In this document: positions 1 to 4,988 of the stretch, in pieces
How positions within the stretch are numbered: position 1 is the stretch's first letter
Layout: each line of letters opens with the position of its first letter
Origin: an uncultured Collinsella sp.
Lineage (GTDB): Bacteria > Actinomycetota > Coriobacteriia > Coriobacteriales > Coriobacteriaceae
Length of the DNA: 6,911 nucleotides
Assembly (NCBI GenBank): GCA_902475475.1
Contig: CABRZY010000091.1
Coordinates: forward strand, 1-6,911
Direction of reading: 5' to 3'
The notes under the pieces: generated by a model
The model's database searches: none
What the model saw: the letters and a program-made list of their open reading frames with translations, nothing else
Told to the model about the DNA's origin: nothing
Translations under genes and position numbers: made by a program

Positions 1-678
1 CAGGATGCGCGCATTTGGGGCTGGGCCGACGAGTTCATCTCGACGCCCAAGCTCGATGACCTGGCCTGCGCCTACACCTCGCTGCAGGCATTTTTGGGTG
101 CCGAGAACGCGCACGACGTTTCGGTCTTCTGCTGCTTTGATAACGAGGAGGTTGGCTCCGAGACCAAACAGGGTGCCATGTCGACGTTCTTGGCCGATGC
201 ACTGCGACGCATTAACGGCTCGCTGGGCTTTGACGACGAGTCATATCATCGCGCCCTTGCCGCATCGATGCTCGTGAGCTGCGACAACGCGCATGCCGTG
301 CACCCCAACCACGCCGAGAAGTGCGATGCCCGCAACCAGGTGGTGCTCAACGGCGGCATCGTCATCAAGGAAGCCGCCAACCAGCATTACTGCACCGATG
401 CCTTTAGCCGCGCGGTGTTCCAGGCTATTTGCGATGACGCCGACGTGCCCACGCAGGCCTTCGCCAACAAGAGCGATATGGCGGGTGGCTCCACGCTCGG
501 CAACCTGTCGAACATGCAGGCGAGCATGCATGCCGTGGACGTGGGCCTGCCGCAGCTGGCCATGCACTCAAGCTACGAGACCGGCGGCGTACGCGACGTG
601 ATGTACGCCATTCGCGCCCTTACGGCCTTCTACGAGCGCAACCTAACCATCAACGGCGCCGAAAGCGTGGAGCTCTAA
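1..678 (+). CDS. M18 family aminopeptidase, C-terminal part (5' end outside window)
   Basis: Zinc-dependent aminopeptidase of the M18 (aspartyl aminopeptidase) family, cytosolic enzymes that remove N-terminal residues from peptides. Frame 1 is open from base 1 to TAA at 676-678, giving 225 visible residues; M18 proteins are usually 420-480 residues, so roughly half is missing. The family's metal and catalytic positions are present in order (fragment numbering): the Asp of STPKLDDL (D19, bridging metal ligand), the Glu pair of FDNEEVGS (E49/E50), D95 in CDNAHAVHPNH, and H189 in MHSSYETGGVRD, the last metal ligand. I see the motifs; the role of each residue comes from known M18 structures. The fragment reads cleanly, with no frameshift. 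It is followed by a hairpin element and an intrinsic terminator, so it ends its transcription unit. Substrate preference cannot be judged from this part. Confidence 0.93.
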   Translation, partial: QDARIWGWADEFISTPKLDDLACAYTSLQAFLGAENAHDVSVFCCFDNEEVGSETKQGAMSTFLADALRRINGSLGFDDESYHRALAASMLVSCDNAHAVHPNHAEKCDARNQVVLNGGIVIKEAANQHYCTDAFSRAVFQAICDDADVPTQAFANKSDMAGGSTLGNLSNMQASMHAVDVGLPQLAMHSSYETGGVRDVMYAIRALTAFYERNLTINGAESVEL

Positions 679-679
679 A

Positions 680-720
680 ACCTACCAAAAAGGGACAGGT
701 TCATTTTGGCAGGTTTTATC
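680..720 (+). repeat. 41-nt hairpin-forming element, copy 1
   Basis: It starts just after the stop codon of the M18 gene. It matches the stretch at 2737-2777 at 38 of 41 positions. The arms ACCTACCAAAA (680-690) and TTTTGGCAGGT (704-714) pair except for one A/C mismatch around a 13-nt loop containing GGGACAGGTT, and TTTATC follows. The loop is as conserved as the arms, which is more than a plain terminator needs. It may be a dispersed intergenic repeat that also terminates transcription. Confidence 0.7.
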
Positions 721-764
721 TGGACGAATGCAAAGGGTGAAACCGAACTAGATCGGTGATACGT

Positions 765-799
765 AGCCGCCGAGGTGCAGTGTGCCTCGGCGGCTTTTT
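765..799 (+). terminator. Rho-independent terminator after the M18 aminopeptidase gene
   Basis: A perfect 11-bp stem is formed by AGCCGCCGAGG (765-775) and CCTCGGCGGCT (785-795), with a 9-nt loop (776-784). The stem runs into a T tract at 795-799. It lies about 90 nt after the aminopeptidase stop and upstream of the toxin-antitoxin promoter, so it insulates the two units. Confidence 0.9.
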
Positions 800-840
800 G
801 TGTACAGAGTACGGCTAATGCTTATAAATGCTATACATGC

Positions 841-869
841 TTTACGTATCTACCATAGAGTTTTATGAT
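841..869 (+). promoter_or_regulatory. Promoter and candidate operator of the toxin-antitoxin operon
   Basis: The -35 box TTTACG (841-846) matches TTGACA at 4 of 6 positions. After a 17-nt spacer comes the -10 box TATGAT (864-869), which matches TATAAT at 5 of 6. Transcription would start near 876, about 19 nt before the antitoxin ATG, with the ribosome site AAGGAGA at 884-890. Two features could be autoregulatory binding sites. Three TGCT(T/A)(A/T)-type direct repeats start at 819, 829 and 838, about one helical turn apart and running into the -35. A TTTAT/ATAAA inverted repeat (862-866 and 874-878) covers the -10 and start region. Antitoxins with ribbon-helix-helix folds usually repress their own promoter, so this is plausible but unproven. 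Confidence 0.55.
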
Positions 870-894
870 GATTATAAAGTATTAAGGAGAGGTC

Positions 895-1275
895 ATGACC
901 ACAACAGCCGCTCAGATCAACGTACGTCTCGATGCCGATCTTAAAAGGAGTGGGGACGCCGCTCTCTCCAGGGCCGGTATGACGCCGAGCCAGGCGGTGC
1001 GAGCGCTCTGGCGGCTTGCGGCGTCGCTGGCTGATCGGCCCGGCGCGCTCCAGGACATCCTTTCGCCCGGTCGTGCCCGGGCGGAACAGCGCGAGCGCGA
1101 AAAGGCCGCTAAACGTAAGCTCGAGCTCATGGATCAGGGGTCGAAGCTGTTCGCTGCCGCTTGCCGTGAGTCGGGAATCGATATGGTCAAGGCTCAGCCC
1201 TCGGGCGATGAAGAACTCAAACGGAACGCCTACGCGGATCGCTACGGCGAGGAGATGAGCTGGCTCTATGAGTGA
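895..1275 (+). CDS. RelB/DinJ-like type II antitoxin
   Basis: Probable antitoxin of 126 residues. The N-terminal 45 residues resemble the RelB/DinJ ribbon-helix-helix domain: a beta strand with alternating residues (AAQINVRLDADLK), then two helices with the typical AGMTPSQAVRALWR turn. That domain dimerises and binds operator DNA. The remainder is charged and helical (residues 60-85 rich in Arg, Lys and Glu) and ends in MSWLYE; by analogy it wraps and inhibits the toxin. At 126 residues it is longer than E. coli DinJ (86). The ATG at 895 has a near-ideal ribosome site, AAGGAGA, 4 nt upstream. The toxin gene starts inside its last codons (8-bp overlap), implying translational coupling. The cognate toxin is a PIN nuclease, not the RelE/YafQ fold usually paired with DinJ. 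The call is firm for the fold family and moderate for function. Confidence 0.85.
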   Translation: MTTTAAQINVRLDADLKRSGDAALSRAGMTPSQAVRALWRLAASLADRPGALQDILSPGRARAEQREREKAAKRKLELMDQGSKLFAAACRESGIDMVKAQPSGDEELKRNAYADRYGEEMSWLYE

Positions 1276-1759
1276 GACTCCAAGGCGCATCTTGGTTGAC
1301 ACCAACGTGTGGCTCGATTACTTCATTCCCTCACGACGTGGTCGTTCGGTGGCGATTGAGTTTTTACGCGATGCATGCACGGCGCAGGTGGATTTGCTGT
1401 ATGCGGCGACATCGTCCAAAGATCTGTTCTATTTGATTTCGAGCGAACATAAGGCGTGGTATCGGCGCGAGCATGGCTCGCTATCCCAAGATGCCGCCGT
1501 GGCGGCGACATCACTTGCATGGGATTGCCTCGACGTGTTGTCGCAACTTGCCACGCCGGTACCCTGCGACCTGAGTGACATATGGATGGCGAGCAAGCAG
1601 CGTAAGCTCCATAGCGATTACGAAGACGATTTAATCATTGCGGCAGCAATGCGCGCAAAGGCAGACCTTCTGGTCACCAACGATGCCAAACTCTGTTCAC
1701 ACGCACCCGTCGCAGCAATGAGTGTAGTAGACGCAAGAAACTACCTGACGTCCTTCTAG
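1268..1759 (+). CDS. PIN-domain toxin (predicted ribonuclease)
   Basis: A 163-residue PIN-domain protein, predicted to be the Mg2+-dependent RNase toxin of the module. The acidic active-site positions of the fold are all present: D11 in ILVDTNVWLDYF after the first strand, E31 in the following helix, D120/D121 in YEDDLIIAAAMRAKAD, and D139 in LLVTNDAKL. Nothing visible suggests inactivation. ATG 1268 overlaps the antitoxin stop (TGA 1273-1275) in the arrangement ATGAGTGA. A GGAG at 1251-1254 is somewhat distant, consistent with coupled translation. PIN toxins of the VapC type cleave tRNA or rRNA, but the target here cannot be read from sequence. The gene ends in TAG at 1757-1759 and shares the palindrome CTAG with the stop of the convergent dehydrogenase gene, leaving no room for a terminator between them. 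Confidence 0.88.
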   Translation: MSETPRRILVDTNVWLDYFIPSRRGRSVAIEFLRDACTAQVDLLYAATSSKDLFYLISSEHKAWYRREHGSLSQDAAVAATSLAWDCLDVLSQLATPVPCDLSDIWMASKQRKLHSDYEDDLIIAAAMRAKADLLVTNDAKLCSHAPVAAMSVVDARNYLTSF

Positions 1760-2717
1760 TGTTCGATCCAACAACGTAAAGTTTCGCCGGCTTGCAGGTG
1801 ACGCAGATTCTCTGCGGCAATGTCGACCACATTGTTGAGCGTGGCTGCCAGGTGGAACCAGCCGGAGACGTGCGGCGTGATGAGCATGTTAGGCGCATCC
1901 CACAGGGGGCTTGTCTCAGGCAACGGTTCGGGGTCGGTGACGTCGACCGCGGCGCCGGCGAGATGTTCCGACTCCAGGGCGGCAACCAAGTCCCCGACTC
2001 CAGGGCGGCAACCAAGTCGTCGGCGACCACAAGGTCGCCGCGGCCGCCGTTGGCAAAGAAGGCGCCCGGTTTCATCGCGGCGAAGAACTCGACGTTCGCC
2101 AGGCCGCGGGTCTCGGGTGTGCTCGGCATAAAAGATGCGACGACGTCTGCCTCCGCCAAGCGCTCAGACAGGGCATCCATGCCGTCCATGTCCTCAAACA
2201 CAATGGGGTAGACGAGCGGATGGCGCTTGATGCCGCGGACGTGCGCACCCATGCCACGGCAGAGCGTGGCAAAGTGGCCGCCGATATCGCCCGCGCCCAG
2301 CACCAGCACGTTGGCGTTTTTGAGCGAGGTAACCGGCCCCAAATCCTTCCAGCGATGCTCACGCTGCAGATCGTGATAGCCGGGCAGACGCTTCATCATA
2401 GACAGCACCATGGCAAACATGTGCTCGCTTACGGCCTGGCCGTAGGCGCCCACCGAGCAAGACAGTTTGGCGTCGGCCGGCACGGTGCCGGCGGCAAGGT
2501 AGTCGTCATAGCCGGCGGTCTGCAATTGCAACAGCTGGAGATGTTCGCATGCCGTGAGCATGCCAGGGTCGATGTTGCCCAAGATCACGTCGGCATCGGC
2601 GACCTGCTCGCGCGTGGCGGCGTCGGAGCTCGTGTAGATAAAGTCCTCGCCCGGAGCGCTCGACTCAAGAATTGCGCGATGACGGTCGTTGACAGGCAAC
2701 AAAACCAGGATGTTCAC
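1756..2717 (-). pseudogene. D-2-hydroxyacid dehydrogenase, frameshifted by a 26-bp duplication
   Basis: NAD(P)-dependent 2-hydroxyacid dehydrogenase family (PGDH/D-lactate dehydrogenase-like), which interconverts 2-keto and 2-hydroxy acids. It starts at GTG 2717 with ribosome site GGAGAGGA 6 nt upstream. Visible parts are the N-terminal substrate-domain half, the Rossmann motif VLGAGDIGG (about residues 138-146), and the catalytic-Arg motif NGGRGDLV (R226). At about residue 241 a tandem duplication (1968-2018) shifts the frame. The uncorrected reading runs antisense into the toxin gene and stops at 1674 (347 aa, aberrant tail). Removing 26 bp gives exactly 312 codons, 311 residues, with the remaining catalytic residues in DPEPLPETSPLWD (E255) and ITPHVSGW (H274), and TAG at 1756-1758. 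As written, the catalytic Glu and His are lost. The restored length is normal for the family, so the lesion is either recent or an assembly error. The substrate is unknown. Confidence 0.88.
1968..2018. repeat. 25-bp direct tandem repeat, 26-bp period, inside the dehydrogenase
   Basis: Bases 1968-1992 and 1994-2018 are identical (core ACTCCAGGGCGGCAACCAAG), separated by a single C at 1993. The period of 26 is not a multiple of three and breaks the gene. Deleting one period restores the family sequence AALESEHLAGAAVDVTDPE. Confidence 0.95.
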
Positions 2718-2736
2718 AAGCAGTCCTCTCCGCTCG

Positions 2737-2777
2737 ACCTGCCAAAAAGGGACAGGTTAATTTTGGCAAGTTTTATC
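2737..2777 (+). repeat. 41-nt hairpin-forming element, copy 2
   Basis: It matches 680-720 at 38 of 41 positions. Arms ACCTGCCAAAA (2737-2747) and TTTTGGCAAGT (2761-2771) pair at 10 of 11 positions around the conserved loop, followed on the plus strand by TTTATC. It lies just upstream of the minus-strand dehydrogenase start (2717). Any terminator activity in the plus sense would therefore oppose that gene's direction, and its role here may be promoter-proximal or none. The orientation is assigned from the T-rich end. Confidence 0.7.
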
Positions 2778-2781
2778 AGGC

Positions 2782-2837
2782 AAAACGCTCAAATAAAACG
2801 CCGAATGCAAGACGGGCGTGCCCGTCGGCATCCGGCG
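2782..2837 (-). terminator. Rho-independent terminator after map
   Basis: On the minus strand, 10 nt after the map stop, CGCCG (2799-2803) pairs with CGGCG (2833-2837). The stem continues through ATGC/GCAT and a two-base bulge to GACGGGC/GCCCGTC (2811-2817 and 2820-2826). In the direction of map transcription it is followed by TTTTATTTG and a further TTTT. This is a long, GC-rich, well-formed intrinsic terminator separating map from the dehydrogenase. Confidence 0.82.
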
Positions 2838-3221
2838 CATCCACGGCTACCAGCTCAGCAGTTCGTAACCATCCTCGGTCACCACGAGCTGTACCTCGCA
2901 CTGGGCCGAATCACTGCCGTCCTTGGTGCGTACGCACCAGCCGTCGCCCTTGCTAATCTTAATGTCGGGCGCTCCGGCGTTGACCATGGGCTCGATGGTA
3001 AAGACCATGCCCGGAGCCATGATGGTGTCCACATCGGGCGCCTCGGTGGTAAAGCCCACAAACGGGTCCTCGTGGAACTCCTTGCCGATGCCGTGTCCGC
3101 CGTACTCGCGCACCACGCTATAACCGGCGTCCTCGACCGTCTTTTGCACGGCCTCGGCCATCACGGACAGCGGTAGCCACGGCTTGACGGCGGCCAGACC
3201 CGCCTCCACGCTGGCGCGAGT

Positions 3222-3283
3222 GACGTCGACCAGGCGCTGACGCTCGGCCGAGGACGTCGACCAGGCGCTGACGCTCGGCCGAG
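3222..3283. repeat. Exact 31-bp tandem duplication inside map
   Basis: Bases 3222-3252 and 3253-3283 are identical and directly adjacent (each begins GACGTCGACCAGGCGCTGAC). The unit encodes the minus-strand peptide AERQRLVDV. The period of 31 shifts the frame by one. Removing one copy restores EVSAERQRLVDVTRASVEAG. Confidence 0.95.
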
Positions 3284-3688
3284 ACCTCGCCGATGCAGAA
3301 CATGCGGCTCGAGTCGCTAAAGTAGCCGTCCAGGATCGTGGAGCAATCGACGTTGATGATGTCGCCCTCGTGCAGCACGTCCGTATCACAGGGGATACCG
3401 TGGCAGACCACATCATTGATCGAGGTGCACACGCTCTTGGGGTAGCCCTCGTAGTTGAGATCGGCCGGCGTGCCACCGTGCTCGACGGTGTAGTCGTAGA
3501 TCATCTGGTCAATCTGGTTGGTGGTCATGCCCGCGGCGATGTGCTCGCCTACGTAGTCGAGCACGCCCACGTTGATGGCGGCGGAGCGCTTGATGCCCTC
3601 GATGTCGGCGGGCGTCTTGTAGAGCGTGCGGGGCAGAACCTCCCAGCCCTCCTCCCACAGGCGCTCGAGGCGCTCGTCGAAGGCGCTG

Positions 3689-3698
3689 TGACATGACA
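3689..3698. repeat. 5-bp tandem duplication at the SEC-C/catalytic junction of map
   Basis: TGACA occurs twice in a row (3689-3693 and 3694-3698). Removing one restores a continuous reading KKYKKCHSAFDERLERL, joining the SEC-C motif to the catalytic domain. With both present the catalytic domain could only start at the ATG at 3699, which is itself created by the duplication. A 5-bp repeat alone could be chance; the frame restoration makes it convincing. Confidence 0.8.
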
Positions 3699-3795
3699 TT
3701 TCTTATATTTTTTGCCGCTGCCGCACCAGCAGGCGTCGTTGCGGCCGGGTACGGGTCCTTTGTCATACATGGCTAACTTCCTTTCATCCGCAGCT

Positions 3796-3801
3796 AGTAT
3801 A
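3796..3801 (-). promoter_or_regulatory. map: Candidate -10 box for map
   Basis: Reading on the minus strand, TATACT (3801 down to 3796) matches the -10 consensus at 5 of 6 positions and would start transcription about 20 nt before the map ATG. No good -35 box is visible at 16-18 nt. The 20-bp inverted repeat at 3823-3889 lies just upstream, so the promoter is weak, activator-dependent, or map is mainly read through from the radical SAM gene. Confidence 0.35.
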
Positions 3802-3822
3802 GCCCACTCACGCGTCCATAAA

Positions 3823-3889
3823 AGTTGCGGTGATATAGTTCCGATTTAAGCGGTTTAACAGCATAAACAGGAACTATATCACCGCAACT
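3823..3889 (-). terminator. Perfect 20-bp inverted repeat between the radical SAM gene and map; possible terminator
   Basis: Left arm 3823-3842 (AGTTGCGGTGATATAGTTCC) and right arm 3870-3889 are exact reverse complements, with a 27-nt AT-rich spacer. Outside them, CCCACTC (3803-3809) and GAGTGGG (3894-3900) form a second arm pair. On the minus strand the stem follows the radical SAM stop by about 40 nt and ends in TTTTA, as a terminator might. The T tract is short and the arms are unusually long and perfect for one. A dispersed repeat or a regulatory palindrome is an equal possibility. The structure is certain; the function is not. Confidence 0.6.
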
Positions 3890-3930
3890 GATGGAGTGGG
3901 ATGGCGGGCACTAGCTGCTGCGTGGTTTTG

Positions 3931-4763
3931 CTAGTAGCTCACCTGGCAAGGGATGCCGAGGGCGCGCACGCGTGTGGCGATCGTGTCGAGCACTTCGGGC
4001 GCCGCTTTGGCAAGGCCGGCGACCGGCGTCTCGCGCGCCACCGTGTAGATGGTCGCCTCCTGCGGACGAATGCGCTCGAGCGCTGCGAGCCAGCCACCGT
4101 GTAGATGGTCGCTTCTTGCGGGCGAATGCGCTCAAGCGCCGCGAGCCAGGGGGCAACGTACTCCTCGCCGGTGTTGTCGATGAGCTTGCCCTGATACTCG
4201 CCGGTCAAAAAGATCGTCTGGATAATAACGTGACCGTAAAAGCTCGCGAACGTTTCGACCTGGTGCTCTACATCGTAGGGGCCAACGGGCTGGTCGAGCA
4301 GCTGGATAAACGCCGGGTCGACCGTGTCGAGCTTGAGGATGTTGTCGTCGACCATCATGAGCGCGTCGTGCACCTCGGGGCGGTCGGCGCGCGTGCCGTT
4401 GGAGAGCACGGCGATCTTGGAGTTTGGGGCAAGCTCGTCGCGAAGCGCGACGGCGCCGGCGATGGCCTGCGGAAACTCCGGTGCGGCAGTGGGCTCGCCG
4501 TTGCCTGCGAAGGTGATTACATCGGGGAGCTCGCCCTCGGCTGCCATCTCGCGCAGCTTTGCCTCGAGCGCGTCGAGTACCACGGCAGCTGTGTTGTACG
4601 GCTCATGGCAGGGGCGCTCGGCGTTGAGGCCGTTTTCGCAGTAGATGCAGTCGAACGTGCAGATCTTGCCGCTGGCCGGCATCATATTGACGCCGAGCGA
4701 AAGGCCCAGACGACGGCTGCGGACGGGCCCAAAGATGGGGCTGGCATTCAAAAACGTAGACAT
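3931..4763 (-). pseudogene. COG0731-type radical SAM protein, 3' end frameshifted by a 56-bp duplication
   Basis: Radical SAM Fe-S enzyme, cytosolic. The opening SPIFGPVRSRRLGLSLGVN followed by CTFDCIYCENG matches the COG0731 (TYW1-like Fe-S oxidoreductase) pattern as I know it. The cluster cysteines are C35, C39 and C42 (CxxxCxxC), and the SAM-contacting GNGEP motif is at 87-91. The start at ATG 4763 (MSTFLN) is chosen because GAGGAG lies 9 nt upstream; an ATG two codons earlier (4769) is only 3 nt from it. The frame is good through about residue 224, then the duplication at 4037-4148 diverts it to an aberrant tail ending at 3939. Removing 56 bp gives exactly 259 codons, 258 residues, ending in ALGIPCQVSY and TAG at 3931. 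The core and cluster site are untouched, so even the shifted product might fold in part. The reaction and substrate are unknown; no partner gene is adjacent. Confidence 0.85.
4037..4148. repeat. 56-bp imperfect tandem duplication with synonymous differences
   Basis: Units 4037-4092 and 4093-4148 match at 51 of 56 positions. In the reading frame of the radical SAM gene each encodes WLAALERIRPQEATIYTVA. The five differences are GCG/GCA, CTT/CTC, CGC/CGT, CAA/CAG and GAA/GAG, all silent third positions. The period of 56 shifts the frame and breaks the gene. Confidence 0.95.
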
Positions 4764-4772
4764 AGGCATATG

Positions 4773-4778
4773 CTCCTC
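4773..4778 (-). promoter_or_regulatory. Ribosome binding site deciding the radical SAM start
   Basis: On the minus strand, GAGGAG lies 9 nt before ATG 4763 and 3 nt before ATG 4769. The first spacing is normal and the second too tight, so 4763 is preferred. Confidence 0.65.
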
Positions 4779-4811
4779 AAGACAATTGTGCCTAAGCATA
4801 GCATCGGCTCC

Positions 4812-4836
4812 AAAGCAAGGTGCGGGCCCTTGCTTT
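4812..4836. other. Perfect 9-bp hairpin in the divergent intergenic region
   Basis: AAAGCAAGG (4812-4820) and CCTTGCTTT (4828-4836) pair perfectly around a 7-nt GC-rich loop. The site lies between the divergent radical SAM and hydrolase genes (4764-4988). A run of six T occurs only about 11 nt beyond it on the plus strand, so it is a poor terminator. It could be an operator or a 5'-leader hairpin of the radical SAM transcript. A short GTTAA/TTAAC inverted repeat lies at 4900-4913. I see no convincing sigma-70 promoter for either gene and no small gene here. Confidence 0.45.
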
Positions 4837-4988
4837 ACAAGTTTCGTTTTTTCACGTCGCTCATTATGCCGTGCCATGAAAAGCCTCGGGTCGGGTACAG
4901 TTAATCTGTTAACAAGGCGCAAGGCAATGCGGGTCCATCCAATCGCACTGACGTGCAACTGGATGAGCATTGATGATGGGGGCACAAC

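Larger units (their letters stand above)
2847..3770 (-). pseudogene. map: Methionine aminopeptidase type I with N-terminal SEC-C motif, broken by two tandem duplications
   Basis: Removes the initiator methionine from new proteins in the cytosol. ATG 3770 has ribosome site AAGGAAG 6 nt upstream. Residues 1-26 carry a SEC-C zinc motif (PGRNDACWCGSGKKYKKCH), which probably binds zinc. A 5-bp duplication (3689-3698) then changes frame, and a 31-bp duplication (3222-3283) changes it again. Removing both (36 bp) gives 296 codons, 295 residues. The restored catalytic domain has all the metal ligands of the family: Asp in INVDC, Asp in FSDSSRMF, His in GGHGIGKEF, Glu in FTIEPMV and Glu in AQCEVQLV, plus the substrate His in VVCHGIP. 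It stops at TAG 2847-2849. As written, it exists only as pieces (about 3549-3770, 3222-3699 and 2847-3283, in different frames). MetAP activity is normally essential, so a truly broken copy would need a second map gene elsewhere. Confidence 0.92.

Noticed and set aside
2220..3176. Long plus-strand open frame (318 codons) over the dehydrogenase and map region
   Set aside because: It is antisense to two recognisable genes, spans their terminator and the 41-nt element, has no family resemblance and is rich in His, Arg, Ala and Gly, as expected of a GC-rich shadow frame.
3549..3770. A separate small SEC-C protein
   Set aside because: The SEC-C motif is followed by meaningless sequence in that frame. 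Removing the 5-bp repeat fuses it to the methionine aminopeptidase, a known architecture.
1968..4148. Programmed ribosomal frameshifting to explain the broken genes
   Set aside because: No slippery heptamer is evident at the junctions, and each shift coincides with duplicated coding sequence, so frameshifting alone would leave repeated peptide segments.
1968..4148. CRISPR-like or tandem-repeat array
   Set aside because: Each repeat has only two copies, the units are unrelated to one another, and they lie inside coding sequence with no spacers.
3972..4904. Plus-strand open frame (310 codons) opposite the radical SAM gene
   Set aside because: It is the antisense of a gene with clear cluster and SAM motifs, and shows no domain or ribosome site of its own.
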